NCBI RefSeq assembly: GCF_026898135.2
Contig: NZ_CP114035.2
Location: 2,397,501 to 2,461,500 of the forward strand
DNA length: 64,000 bases
Source of the DNA: Pseudomonas fortuita
Lineage (GTDB): Bacteria > Pseudomonadota > Gammaproteobacteria > Pseudomonadales > Pseudomonadaceae
Direction: 5' to 3'
Shown here: positions 45,239 through 54,312 of the stretch, one piece after another
How the letters are laid out: every line of letters begins with the position of its first letter
How positions within the stretch are numbered: the stretch's first letter is position 1
Program-made: the position numbers and the translations under genes
Notes under the pieces: generated by a model
What the model saw: the letters and a program-made list of their open reading frames with translations, nothing else
Told to the model about the DNA's origin: nothing
Database searches by the model: none

Positions 45239-45328
45239 CCTGTGGGAGCGGATTCACCCGCGAAGAAGACACCGCCGTGGATGGCACGGGCTTCGCCCGT
45301 GTTCGCGGGGCAAGCCCGCTCCCACAGG
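45239..45328. repeat. REP-type inverted repeat pair
   Basis: CCTGTGGGAGCGG on the left faces CCGCTCCCACAGG on the right, with ACCCGCGAA and TTCGCGGGG copies inside. This is the classic Pseudomonas REP pair and lies between the convergent DUF2493 and MFS genes. Confidence 0.85.
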
Positions 45329-45476
45329 GATCGCGCCAGCTTTTAGAAGTTGAGCAAGACAGTTGCGCCCACAATGACCGCGCTAGGTTTCACGTTTTTT
45401 GCGAGACAGTCGCTGGTACAAGTACAGCGTGGGCCGAAGCCGGCGCTGTACTTGCGGCGCCTCGGTGCCGAGCTGC

Positions 45477-46718
45477 TCAGCCCGGCTGCGCAGCAAGGTT
45501 ATTGCTCACGTTGCGCCCCAGCACCAGCACGGTGACAAAACCACAGCCCACCAACGCGGTAGCCAGGCTCAACAGCACCGCCGTGCCCATATGGTCGACC
45601 ACCTGCCCGCCGAAGAAAGAGCCCAGCGCAATGATCACCTGGAACATGGCTACGAACAGCGGCATGCCACGTTCAACATCCTTGGGTGCCACCACGAACA
45701 TCCAGATGTTGGCGCAGGCCGGGAACGCACCGAAAGCGAAGCCCCACAGCGCGATCAGCATGGCAGCGCCCGTCATGCCGGTGGCGAAGTGCGGGAACAG
45801 GGCGGTGCTGACAGCAATCATCAGCGCAACCAGCATCAGGGTATGCCGCACGCTGCGGTTGGCAGCGTAGCCCGCGAAAATGTTACCCATGAACCCGGCG
45901 ACGCCATACAGCAGCAACAGCGATCCAATCGTAGGCCCGTCAAAGCCGGCATTCTGTTTGAAGAACGGGGCAACATAGGTGTACGCGGCAAAGTGCGCCA
46001 GGCCGATCAGCAGCACGGCAATCAGCCCGATCCGCGCTTGTGGGTTGATGAACAAGGCCGGCAGGTCGCTGATGCGAATGGCCTTTTCCGGCAGCAGCCG
46101 CGGCAGCAGGAATACCTGCGCCAGCAGCACAGGTATGCCTACCAGTGCGGTGACCAGGAACGTCATGCGCCAGCCCATCAGGCCGCTCAGCCAGGTGCCC
46201 ACGGGCACGCCCACTACGGTCGCCAGAGTTACGCCGGCCATGATGATCGAGTTGGCCTTGGCCACGCCCATGCCGTCGGGCGCCAGGCGGCCGCTGAGGG
46301 CGATGGCGGTTGCCCAGAAACCACCGATACTGACACCCAGCAGCACGCGGCCGACCAACAGCAAATTGAAGTCGACGGCGTAGGCCACGATGGTGTTGGC
46401 GATGATCATGATCAGCGTCAGGCCGATCAGCAGGTAGCGCCGGTCCAGCGCGCCGACCCCCACGGAAATCAACGGCGCGGCCAGCGCGGCCATGATACCG
46501 GGCAAGGTCACCATCAGGCCGGCAAGGCCTGCACTGATGCCGAGGTCACTGGCCACATCGTTGAGCACCCCCACCGGGAGGAACTCGCTGGTGACCAGGG
46601 CGAAGGCACCCACGGCGACCGAGAGGATTGCCAGCCATTGCTGTGTGACGCTCTGCTGATTATGTTCGGGAAGGCCGCGAGGGGCCTGGCGGTTGCTTGG
46701 CATGGGGGTCGGTTCCAT
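45477..46718 (-). CDS. MFS efflux transporter, DHA1 family (AraJ/YdhP-like)
   Basis: A 413-residue twelve-helix transporter. The first helix reads WLAILSVAVGAFALVTSEFLPVG, the typical start of the AraJ/YdhP/SotB-like drug-proton antiporters. The loop 2-3 motif is VGVGALDRRYLL, and motif C-like GVPVGTWLSGLMGWR lies near 170. The gene is downstream of and on the same strand as a TetR regulator, which probably controls it. Substrate unknown. Confidence 0.9.
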   Translation of the reverse strand: MEPTPMPSNRQAPRGLPEHNQQSVTQQWLAILSVAVGAFALVTSEFLPVGVLNDVASDLGISAGLAGLMVTLPGIMAALAAPLISVGVGALDRRYLLIGLTLIMIIANTIVAYAVDFNLLLVGRVLLGVSIGGFWATAIALSGRLAPDGMGVAKANSIIMAGVTLATVVGVPVGTWLSGLMGWRMTFLVTALVGIPVLLAQVFLLPRLLPEKAIRISDLPALFINPQARIGLIAVLLIGLAHFAAYTYVAPFFKQNAGFDGPTIGSLLLLYGVAGFMGNIFAGYAANRSVRHTLMLVALMIAVSTALFPHFATGMTGAAMLIALWGFAFGAFPACANIWMFVVAPKDVERGMPLFVAMFQVIIALGSFFGGQVVDHMGTAVLLSLATALVGCGFVTVLVLGRNVSNNLAAQPG

Positions 46719-46886
46719 GAGGGATGGCGCCTGTAGCAGGCGCAGGAGCGGAGGGATTTGCAGGCGATTATAGGGATGGCCTTGCCAGGCCGACAGGCAG
46801 CCCGCTTGATAGTCATCATCAGCGTAATCGATGAAACCCCTGGTTTAGAGCGGAAACTATTGTGTTGTGGGGCCACGAAGCCAGTT

Positions 46887-47597
46887 TCAGGGCGGTGTCA
46901 CAGCCGTTTGCTTCACCGGTAAGACACCGCCCAGCACCATCTGGGTGACCGTGCGGGTGGCGCGATCAAAGTCCAACTTGTCAGGTATAGCCACGCCTCT
47001 GAGCTGCGACATTTGCCAGGCAAGATTGGTATAGGTACGCGTTGCCGACCAGATGAAAATCATCAGGTGTTCGGGGTCACAGGGCGCCAACCGGCCATCC
47101 TCGATCCAGTTGCGCAGGCAGGCGACGTTGCGCCTGGCTTCCTCCTGCAGCATGTTCTTGCACACCTCAGGCAGGCGCGTGCCCCCTGAGAGCAACTCCT
47201 GGCTGAACACGGCGGCGCTGAACGGGTGCTCTCGAATGATGCGTATCCGGGCTTTGACATAGGCCCGCAGGCCCACTATCGGGTCGTCGCTTTTTCGCAA
47301 CGCTGCCGAGGCCCTGACCAGCGGCTCGATGAAGCTCATCAGCACCTGGACGTACAAATTCTCTTTTGTCTGGAAGTAGTAATAGAGATTGGCCTTGGGC
47401 AACCCGGCGCGCTCGGCAATTTCGTGCGAATGGGTGGCGGTGAAGCCGGTGACGGCAAACGCTTCGCTGGCCGCCTGCAGAATAAGCTTGTGATTCTTGC
47501 GCCGGATACCGGGGTTGCCCAGCGCGTGGTCGACCGAGCCGAAAGTGGCGTCAGCACCCTCGCTGGTCGTGTGTGGCAGGTCGGGTTGGGCGTACAT
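46887..47597 (-). CDS. TetR family regulator (RutR/YcdC-type C terminus)
   Basis: A 236-residue TetR regulator if it starts at MYAQPDLPHT; the frame is open 30 codons earlier. The helix-turn-helix is clear: KLILQAASEAFAVTGFTATH, then IAERAGLPKANLYYYFQTKENLY. The C-terminal part (VRASAALRKSDDPIVGLRAYVKARI, FSQELLSGG) resembles the YcdC-like domain of RutR. It precedes the MFS gene on the same strand by 168 bp and is divergent from the GNAT gene. Confidence 0.9.
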   Translation of the reverse strand: MYAQPDLPHTTSEGADATFGSVDHALGNPGIRRKNHKLILQAASEAFAVTGFTATHSHEIAERAGLPKANLYYYFQTKENLYVQVLMSFIEPLVRASAALRKSDDPIVGLRAYVKARIRIIREHPFSAAVFSQELLSGGTRLPEVCKNMLQEEARRNVACLRNWIEDGRLAPCDPEHLMIFIWSATRTYTNLAWQMSQLRGVAIPDKLDFDRATRTVTQMVLGGVLPVKQTAVTPP

Positions 47598-47708
47598 CAC
47601 GGTTTCATCTGGGCTTTTTGAGAATCGGTGTATAGAAAAGTATATAGCGAGTGTTATGCTTTTCTTCAGCCGTTGCAAGGCTGCCATTTACACACCAGGG
47701 CCAAACTC

Positions 47709-48227
47709 ATGCATTTTTTGATCAGGCAGGCGACGGCCGCGGATTGTGATGCGATCAGCCAGGTCGCGGCACGCACTTTTGCGCTGGCTTGCCCGGCGAA
47801 TACGCCTGCGACGGAAATTAGCGCCTACATCCAAGGCGCGTTGATGCCAGCCGACTTTGAACGCTTGAACCGGGAACCGGAAATGCGCCTGTCGGTAGGC
47901 CTGATGCGCCGTACGGTCGTCGGCTACAGCCTGGTCAACCTTGCCCCAGAGCCCCTGGGCATTCCGGCTGCCGATGGCATCGCCGAGCTCAGCAAATGCT
48001 ACGTGCTGCCCGAATACCACGGGGCGGGTGTGGCCCAGCGGCTGATGGCTGATGTGCTGCAGGGCGTTGTGGGGGCTCTGCGGTTGACGGTCAATGACAG
48101 CAACAGCCGGGCTATTGCTTTCTACTTGCGCAACGGCTTTGCAGTGGTGGGTGAAACCACGTTCCAGTGCGGGGCGGATGTACATCGGGACCTGGTGATG
48201 CTGCACGCAGGCCGGGCAGCCCCCTGA
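47709..48227 (+). CDS. GNAT family N-acetyltransferase
   Basis: A 172-residue acetyltransferase. It opens MHFLIRQATAADCDAISQVA; the acetyl-CoA site is CYVLPEYHGAGVAQRLMADV and the C-terminal motif is SRAIAFYLRNGFAVVGETTF. The frame is open 27 codons upstream but the sequence there is the AT-rich promoter region. This domain order is that of RimI-like or polyamine-type GNATs; the substrate is unknown. Confidence 0.88.
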   Translation: MHFLIRQATAADCDAISQVAARTFALACPANTPATEISAYIQGALMPADFERLNREPEMRLSVGLMRRTVVGYSLVNLAPEPLGIPAADGIAELSKCYVLPEYHGAGVAQRLMADVLQGVVGALRLTVNDSNSRAIAFYLRNGFAVVGETTFQCGADVHRDLVMLHAGRAAP

Positions 48228-48254
48228 GGGGGGCGGCCCGCCTGGTCTTGCGTG

Positions 48255-49130
48255 CTAGGGCGTGACCAGCACATCACACTGCGATTCGTTCAGTACATGC
48301 TTGGTAACGCTGCCAACCAACAGCTCCTCCAGCGCGCTCGCACCCTGCTTGCCGACGACGATCAGGTCGCACTCCAGCGCCTGTTCCTGCTCGGCAATGC
48401 GCCAGCCAGGGTCACCGTGCTCCAGAATCTGCCGTGCATCGGCAATGCCCGCGGCCTCACTCAATGCAGCGAGTTGTGCCTGTGCGTCCTTGCGGATGAC
48501 ATTGCGGTAGTGGGTGAGGGTGTCGTAGTCGATATGGGCGAAACGCACGCTGCCTTCGAACGGGGCTTCGTACACATGGAGCAGAATGATTTCGGCCTGT
48601 GGGGCAATGGCCCTGGCCAGTTTGATGGCGCGCAGCGAAGCGGGAGAGAAATCGACCGGCACCAGCACCGTGCGATAGGTATCACGAGGGGCCGGCTTGA
48701 CCACCAGTAAAGGGCAGGGCATGTGGTTGAGCATTTTTTGCACGGTTGAACCCAGCAGCAGGCGCCGCGCCACGCTCTGGCCCTTGGCGCCGCATACCAG
48801 CAGGTCGCTGTGTTTGTCCTGCACCACCCGGGTGATTTCCGTGATCACCGACCCGCTGGCGACCTGCACACCCGCGGAAATGTTGTAGCGCTGGAACAGC
48901 AGGGCTGCCAGTGCGCGGGTTTTTTCGCCGGCGCTGTCCAGTACCCGCTTCAACAGGTCGTCATCAGGCGCCACCAACTGCTTGAGGCGCTCGAAGGGGG
49001 CCGGGTTGGCAACGTAGAGCAGGTCCAGTGAGGCCTGTTGCGCGTTGCTCAGGTAGGCAGCGCGCTCTGCAGCGTTGCGGGCATGGGGGGAGAGGTCGGT
49101 GGCTACCAGTATGTGTTTCAGCGGGTTCAT
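48255..49130 (-). CDS. Tandem universal stress protein (UspA family)
   Basis: A 291-residue protein with two UspA domains in a row. Domain 1 starts KHILVATDLSPHARNAAERA and ends LVCGAKGQSVARRLLLGSTVQ; domain 2 starts RTVLVPVDFSPASLRAIKLA and ends IVVGKQGASALEELLVGSVTK. Both have the G-x2-G-x9-G(S) ATP-binding signature. The ATG follows AAGGAGCTCC. Such proteins commonly respond to low oxygen or stationary phase. Confidence 0.93.
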   Translation of the reverse strand: MNPLKHILVATDLSPHARNAAERAAYLSNAQQASLDLLYVANPAPFERLKQLVAPDDDLLKRVLDSAGEKTRALAALLFQRYNISAGVQVASGSVITEITRVVQDKHSDLLVCGAKGQSVARRLLLGSTVQKMLNHMPCPLLVVKPAPRDTYRTVLVPVDFSPASLRAIKLARAIAPQAEIILLHVYEAPFEGSVRFAHIDYDTLTHYRNVIRKDAQAQLAALSEAAGIADARQILEHGDPGWRIAEQEQALECDLIVVGKQGASALEELLVGSVTKHVLNESQCDVLVTP

Positions 49131-49283
49131 GTGGAGCTCCTTGTCCATGGCCGCGCGCAGTGTTCGACGGTTGTGCACTGTGCGCCTGGCGGTGCTTGAG
49201 TCATTCCTTGCTTGCAGCCATCGTCGCGCGAACCCGGCGCGAGGGCTTGATTTGAGTCAATGGAGCGTAGATGCCGCAGCGGA

Positions 49284-49586
49284 TCATGCCGGCAGCAACA
49301 GGCGCAGCCCCCCCGTCATCACGATGGTAAATACCACCACCGGCAAGAGGGAAAACCGCGTTGCTGCGTACACCGTAAGCCCTAGCGCAATCAGGTCGGC
49401 CGGGTGCCCGGAAACGAACTTGGGTGCGATTACGGCAATCAGCACGCAGCCGGGCGCGGCGTTCAGCACCTGCGTCAGTTGCGGCCCAAGGGTGCGGTTG
49501 CGCAGCAGTAAAAAGCCCAGCGCACGGGTCAGGTAGGTGACCACGGCCATGCCCACGAGGGTGACCAGTGTAGGAAGGTCAATCAT
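49284..49586 (-). CDS. azlD: Branched-chain amino acid exporter subunit AzlD
   Basis: A 100-residue membrane protein with about three to four helices (VGMAVVTYLTRALGFLLL, APGCVLIAVIAPKFV, FSLLPVVVFTIVMTGG). It is the small partner of AzlC. The ATG overlapping the azlC stop (ATGA) was chosen; the frame continues far upstream inside azlC and that part is not coding. Confidence 0.9.
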   Translation of the reverse strand: MIDLPTLVTLVGMAVVTYLTRALGFLLLRNRTLGPQLTQVLNAAPGCVLIAVIAPKFVSGHPADLIALGLTVYAATRFSLLPVVVFTIVMTGGLRLLLPA

Positions 49587-50302
49587 GGTTTGGCCCATAG
49601 GTAAGCAGTGACCAGGCCGGCCACGGTGCCCGCGAGCACGTACCAGCCACCGGGAATCAGCAGGTAGAACAGTGCGGCGGTGAGCAGGCTGAACAGCCAG
49701 GGCACGGCGGCGTGTACGCTTTTCCACATGCCCTTGAGCAGCACCAGGAAGACCGCGGCAAAGGCCATGTCGAAGCCATAGCTGCGCAGGTCGCCGAGCA
49801 GCGGCCCAACCTGCGCCCCGAGGCTGGTGAACGTGACCCAGGTGGCCCACAGGCACAGCGACACACCCATGAAATAGCGCAGGCTGAACCCGCCGCGCTG
49901 GCGCGCATCGGCCAGGCCCATGGCCCAGCTTTCGTCACACATGAAGAACAGCGCCCCCAATGCCTTTGGCAGCGGCAGGTGGCGCATGTACGGCGCCAGG
50001 ATTGCGCCCATCAGCAGGTGGCGGCTGTTGACCAGCAGGGTCATGGCGATAATCACCCATATTGCCGGCGGTGAGGTCCACAGCTCGACAGCGGCAAACT
50101 CCGAGCCGCCACCGAAGTTAAGGCCTGTCATCAGAGCCACTTCGCCTGCTGCCAGGTGGTGCTGGGAAGCCTGCGCGCCGAGTACCAGGGCACAAGGGAT
50201 GAACCCCAGCAGCACCGGCAGGGCGGCAACGGCACCACGGCGCAGTTCGCTTTGCGGCGTGGTGGCAGGGGGATCGTTCAGTACAGGTTCAAGGGTATTC
50301 AT
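49583..50302 (-). CDS. azlC: Branched-chain amino acid exporter subunit AzlC
   Basis: A 239-residue permease of the AzlC/YgaZ family. Family hallmarks are GAVAALPVLLGFIPCALVLG, GGGSEFAAVELW, the NSRHLLMGAILAPYMRHL stretch and FFMCDESWAMG. The ATG follows GGAGGTG; a GTG two codons earlier was not used. The gene pairs with azlD and is divergent from an Lrp-type regulator remnant, the usual regulator of these exporters. Confidence 0.92.
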   Translation of the reverse strand: MNTLEPVLNDPPATTPQSELRRGAVAALPVLLGFIPCALVLGAQASQHHLAAGEVALMTGLNFGGGSEFAAVELWTSPPAIWVIIAMTLLVNSRHLLMGAILAPYMRHLPLPKALGALFFMCDESWAMGLADARQRGGFSLRYFMGVSLCLWATWVTFTSLGAQVGPLLGDLRSYGFDMAFAAVFLVLLKGMWKSVHAAVPWLFSLLTAALFYLLIPGGWYVLAGTVAGLVTAYLWAKP

Positions 50303-50332
50303 GGTCACCTCCAGTGGAGGTAAATTATTCCA

Positions 50333-50635
50333 ATGGAGCGCTAGGACCCGGCCAAGGTCGCGCTGGGCCTCACCCTGTTCGTGCGGGTGTGGCTCAAGCG
50401 CCAGGACCAGGACACCACCGACGCGTTCGTCGAAGCCGTGCGCCAGTTACCCGAAGTGGTGGAGTGCCATGTGATGGCGGGCGATTGCGACTTGCTGTTG
50501 CGGGTGGTGGCGGCAGACCTGGAAGCCTATCGACGCTTCCAGATCAAGCACCTGACCAGCCTGAGCGTGGTGCAGAACGTCAAGACCGAAGTGCCGATGG
50601 AAAAGATCAAGCTGACCACCGAGCTGCCGGTGTAG
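50333..50635 (+). pseudogene. Lrp/AsnC family regulator lacking its DNA-binding half
   Basis: From DPAKVALGLTLFVRVWLKRQDQD to ELPV this frame encodes a complete Lrp ligand-binding (RAM) domain of about 95 residues (VVECHVMAGDCDLLLRVVA, FQIKHLTSLSVVQNVKTE). The roughly 55-65-residue helix-turn-helix and linker expected in front are missing. Upstream are a GGAGGT ribosome site and ATG-GAG-CGC followed at once by TAG, in the same frame as the remnant. This looks like an internal deletion that fused the first codons to the RAM domain. A GTG at 50381 could still express an 84-residue RAM-only protein. Confidence 0.75.
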
Positions 50636-50678
50636 TCGTGCTTTGGCTCAGGCTCGCCTGGCGCGTTCTGCAACACGC

Positions 50679-51617
50679 CTAACTGCTACTGGGCTGTCCG
50701 CCCTGCAAAAGCAGCTCGCTAAGTTTGTCCATGGCCGGTGTCGCTTGGCTGCCTTTGCGAGTGACCAACTCGTAAGGGTCGCTGACCGAGCCCATGGTCA
50801 GGGGCAGCATGCGTACTTGCTGGTTCATCGCGCATTGCCGGGCCACGTCAATCGACACCAACGCCACAAAGTCGGGGCGGTCCTGCAGCAGCGACAAGGT
50901 CGCCAGGATCGAGGTGGTTTCAACCAGGTGCAGCGGGAAGCGCAGCCCGGCGTCGTGGAATTCACGCTCCAGTTGCACGCGCATCGGCATGTTGGCCCGG
51001 TATACGATCCAGCGGCTTTCGGCCAACTCGGCAAGGCTGACGGTTTGGGCGTGTTTGAGCGGGTGGTCGACATTGGCGATGACCGCCAGCGTCTCATCCT
51101 GGACAAAGGTGCTGGCAAACAGCTGCGGCGCGTTGCTGACACTGGTGCGGCACAGGGCCATGTCCAGCCGGCCGCTTTCGATCTGTGCCAGCAGCGACTG
51201 GCTGGTGTCTTCGATGATCTCGAACGACATCTGCGGCTGGATACTGGCCAGCTGTGATACGGCCCGCATCAGCAAGGGCACGGCGCCCATGATGGCGCCC
51301 ACCGCCAGCCGGCCGCCCACACCGCGCAGGATGGCATCCAGGTCATGGCGCAGGTTGGAAATATCGGTTTGCACCACGCGCGCGTAGCGGATGGCGCAGT
51401 GCCCGGCGGCAGTGGGCTCCAGCCCGCGGTTGGTGCGGTTGAACAGCACCGTGCCGAAGGTGGTTTCGATTTCCTGCAGCGCCTTGCTGGCACCGGGCTG
51501 GGTAAGCCCGACGCTGCCAGCCGCACCCAGCAGCGAGCGGTGCTCGTCCAGCTCGATGAGCAGGCGCAGGTGACGGGCGTGCAGCCTGGACATGATCGAA
51601 TTGAGTGACGGGGTCAT
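50679..51617 (-). CDS. LysR family transcriptional regulator
   Basis: A 312-residue LysR regulator. The winged helix covers residues 9-70 (RHLRLLIELDEHRSLLGAAG, LTQPGASKALQEIETTFGTVLF), followed by a periplasmic-binding-like effector domain (GRLAVGAIMGAVPLLM, SFEIIEDTSQSLLAQIESGRLDMALC in parts). An internal ATG at residue 9 is an alternative start. It is divergent from an alcohol dehydrogenase-permease pair and probably regulates it. Confidence 0.93.
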   Translation of the reverse strand: MTPSLNSIMSRLHARHLRLLIELDEHRSLLGAAGSVGLTQPGASKALQEIETTFGTVLFNRTNRGLEPTAAGHCAIRYARVVQTDISNLRHDLDAILRGVGGRLAVGAIMGAVPLLMRAVSQLASIQPQMSFEIIEDTSQSLLAQIESGRLDMALCRTSVSNAPQLFASTFVQDETLAVIANVDHPLKHAQTVSLAELAESRWIVYRANMPMRVQLEREFHDAGLRFPLHLVETTSILATLSLLQDRPDFVALVSIDVARQCAMNQQVRMLPLTMGSVSDPYELVTRKGSQATPAMDKLSELLLQGGQPSSS

Positions 51618-51619
51618 CT

Positions 51620-51640
51620 GGTATGCGTCCTGGTTATACC
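51620..51640. promoter_or_regulatory. LysR-type T-N11-A box
   Basis: GGTAT-N11-ATACC is a perfect inverted repeat of the T-N11-A type bound by LysR regulators. It sits immediately beside the lysR start and 120 bp before the alcohol dehydrogenase ATG. Binding by the neighbour is inferred. Confidence 0.6.
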
Positions 51641-51759
51641 GATATGGATTGTTCTCAATACCATGGCCAGGCGCGCATTCCTATACTGGCGCTGCACAGT
51701 GTCGCATCCAGTGCGGCTAAACCGCCCAGAAAAACAAAGCCAGGAGCCTGCTGAGCCTT

Positions 51760-52902
51760 ATGTCCCTGATCAACTACATCACCCAGATCCAGTTCGATAT
51801 CGGCGCCATTGCCCTTTTGCCTGCGGAATGTGAGCGCATTGGTATAACCAAGCCTTTGATCGTGACCGACCGTGGCGTGCGCGCTGCCGGTATCGTCGAT
51901 ACGGCGTTGAACACCTTTGCCGACAGCGCTGCCCAACTGCCGATCTATGACGGTACCCCACCCAACCCCAACGAGACCGCGGTGCGCGAAGCCGTGGCCA
52001 TGTTCAAGGAGTGTGGCTGTGACGGCATCATCGCCATCGGCGGCGGCTCGGCGATCGACCTGGCCAAAGGTGTGGCCGTGTGTGCCAGGCACGATGGGCC
52101 ATTGAAAAACTTTGCGGTGATCGAGGGTGGCCTGGCGCGAATCACGCCGGCAACCGCGCCGGTGATTGCCGTGCCAACCACGGCAGGGACGGGCAGCGAG
52201 GTAGGGCGGGGCGCCATCCTTATTCTCGACGACGGGCGCAAGGTGGGCGTGATTTCGCCCCATGTGGTGCCCAAGGCCGCCATCTGCGACCCGGCGCTGA
52301 CCCTTGGCCTGCCTGCACAACTCACCGCTGCCACCGGGATGGATGCGATTGCTCACTGCCTGGAAACGTTCATGGCGCCTGCATTCAACCCACCTGCAGA
52401 CGGCATCGCCCTGGACGGCCTGTGGCGCGCTTGGCGCTTTATCGAAAGCGCTACCCGAGACCCGCAGAACCTCGAAGGCCGTATCAACATGATGAGCGCT
52501 TCGCTGCAAGGTGCACTGGCCTTCCAGAAGGGCCTGGGCTGCGTGCACAGCCTTAGCCATGCATTGGGCGGGATCAACCCGCGCCTGCACCATGGCACCC
52601 TCAACGCGATTTTCCTGCCTGCTGTCATCACCTTCAACCGCAAGGCCGCAACTATGCTGAACGAGCACAAGATGGCGCGTATCGCCCAGGCGATGGGGCT
52701 GGCAGACGAAAACCAGATCGAACAGGCCATCCGCGACATGACCCGCGCGTTGGGCCTGCCGACCGGCCTGCGCGAACTGGGTGTCAGCGAAGAGCAGTAC
52801 CCACGCATAATCCAGGGCGCGTTGGCCGATCACAGCCATCGGACCAACCCGCGTGAGGCGTCTGCCGAGGACTACCAGGGGTTGCTTGAAGCGTCGATGT
52901 AA
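51760..52902 (+). CDS. Iron-containing alcohol dehydrogenase
   Basis: A 380-residue group III alcohol dehydrogenase. The NAD(P) motif is GGGSAIDLAKG (94-104), the family signature PTTAGTGSEVGRGA lies at 139-152, and the metal ligands are D195 and H199 (GMDAIAHCLE), H263/H267 (HSLSHALGG) and H277 or H278 (HHGTLNAIFLP). Relatives act on 4-hydroxybutyrate, 1,3-propanediol, lactaldehyde and similar alcohols. The MFS gene follows after 45 bp, suggesting import plus oxidation of one substrate. Confidence 0.92.
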   Translation: MSLINYITQIQFDIGAIALLPAECERIGITKPLIVTDRGVRAAGIVDTALNTFADSAAQLPIYDGTPPNPNETAVREAVAMFKECGCDGIIAIGGGSAIDLAKGVAVCARHDGPLKNFAVIEGGLARITPATAPVIAVPTTAGTGSEVGRGAILILDDGRKVGVISPHVVPKAAICDPALTLGLPAQLTAATGMDAIAHCLETFMAPAFNPPADGIALDGLWRAWRFIESATRDPQNLEGRINMMSASLQGALAFQKGLGCVHSLSHALGGINPRLHHGTLNAIFLPAVITFNRKAATMLNEHKMARIAQAMGLADENQIEQAIRDMTRALGLPTGLRELGVSEEQYPRIIQGALADHSHRTNPREASAEDYQGLLEASM

Positions 52903-52947
52903 GGCGCCAATCCGCTGTTCAATCAATAACAACAAAAGTGAACGCCC

Positions 52948-54291
52948 ATGAATACCAAGTATGCGCAAGCCGAGCTTGCCCCCTCGGGGGAAGCGGTCGC
53001 CAGCCCGAACCCGTTCAAAAAGTACCAGGTCATCACCGTCAGCCTGTTGCTGGTGATCGGCATCATCAACTACGTCGACCGCAGTGCGCTGTCGATCGCC
53101 AATACGTCTATCCAGCGCGACATGGGCATCACGCCGTCGCAGATGGGCATTTTGCTGTCAGCGTTTTCCCTGGCGTATGCCTTCTCGCAGCTGCCGCTGG
53201 GCATGATCATCGACCGCCTGGGCAGCAAGATCTCGCTGGGGGCGGCACTGCTGGGCTGGTCAGTGGCGCAGACGGCCTCCGGCCTGATCAACAGTTTTTC
53301 CGCATTCATCGGCCTGAGGGTGGTGCTGGGGATTGGCGAAGCACCGATGTTCCCGTCGGCCGCGAAAGCCCTGGCGGAGTGGTTCGAGGCCGAAAAGCGC
53401 GGCACACCGACGGGCATCGTGCTGTCATCGACCTGCATCGGGCCATGCCTGGCGCCACCGTTGCTGACCCTGCTGATGATCACCTGGGGCTGGCGCGGCA
53501 TGTTCATTGTCACCGGGGTATTCGGCATCCTGGTCGCCGCCTGCTGGTTTGCCTTCTACAAGAGCAAGGCGCGTTACCTGGCCGAGCTGCCTGCAGAGGA
53601 ACGTGAGCGGCTGCTGGCGACACAGGCCCATAAACAGCCGGTGGCAAGCGCCAGGCCGAGCCTGCGGGCACAACTGGCGGCCTGGACCGAGCTGTTTCGC
53701 CACAAGAGCACCTGGGGCGCCGTACTGGGCTTCATGGGGGTGATCTACATGCTGTGGCTGCACCTTACCTGGCTGCCGGGCTACTTCGAACGTGAGCATG
53801 GCTTGAGCTTGTACCAGACGGCCTGGGTGGTATCGCTGGCCTATGTATTCGGCGCGTTGGGCACCATTGTCGCGGGCCGCATCTGCGACCGCCTGGTGAA
53901 GAACGGCGCCAGCGTGTTGGGTAGCCGCAAGCGGGTAGTGGTGACGGCGTTGTTCGCGGCGGCGGCATTCACCGTTCCCCTGTCGTTCGGCAGCGGCTTC
54001 ATGCTCAGCGTGGCGCTGCTGTGCTGCGCGCTGTTCAGCGTGAATATGGCCAGCTCGACTGCCTGGATGATTGCCAACACTGTGGTCGATAGCCAGCGCG
54101 TGGCCTCGTTTGGCTCGATCCAGAACTTTGGTGGCTACCTGGCAGGCTCGGTGGCACCGATCGTGACCGGGTTCAGCATCCAGCAGACCGGGTCGTTTGC
54201 CTCGGCGTTCCTGATCAGTGCTGCGGTGGCGGCGGTGGCAGCGATGGCTTATGTGCTGCTGCTGAAGCAGCCGGTTTCTGCTGACCAGTGA
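52948..54291 (+). CDS. MFS permease, anion:cation symporter family
   Basis: A 447-residue twelve-helix transporter of the ACS branch of the major facilitator superfamily. It shows IINYVDRSALSIANTSIQRDMG, the loop motif LGMIIDRLGSK and the family block GIVLSSTCIGPCLAPPL. ACS members import hexuronates, aldarates, phthalate and other organic acids. It is probably co-transcribed with the dehydrogenase upstream, so a hydroxy acid substrate is a reasonable guess. Confidence 0.92.
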   Translation: MNTKYAQAELAPSGEAVASPNPFKKYQVITVSLLLVIGIINYVDRSALSIANTSIQRDMGITPSQMGILLSAFSLAYAFSQLPLGMIIDRLGSKISLGAALLGWSVAQTASGLINSFSAFIGLRVVLGIGEAPMFPSAAKALAEWFEAEKRGTPTGIVLSSTCIGPCLAPPLLTLLMITWGWRGMFIVTGVFGILVAACWFAFYKSKARYLAELPAEERERLLATQAHKQPVASARPSLRAQLAAWTELFRHKSTWGAVLGFMGVIYMLWLHLTWLPGYFEREHGLSLYQTAWVVSLAYVFGALGTIVAGRICDRLVKNGASVLGSRKRVVVTALFAAAAFTVPLSFGSGFMLSVALLCCALFSVNMASSTAWMIANTVVDSQRVASFGSIQNFGGYLAGSVAPIVTGFSIQQTGSFASAFLISAAVAAVAAMAYVLLLKQPVSADQ

Positions 54292-54312
54292 TCGTCAGGC
54301 CTGTGCAATCCC

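Noticed and set aside
49587..49856. 90-codon upstream extension of azlD
   Set aside because: It is out-of-frame azlC sequence; the coupled ATG gives the normal AzlD length.
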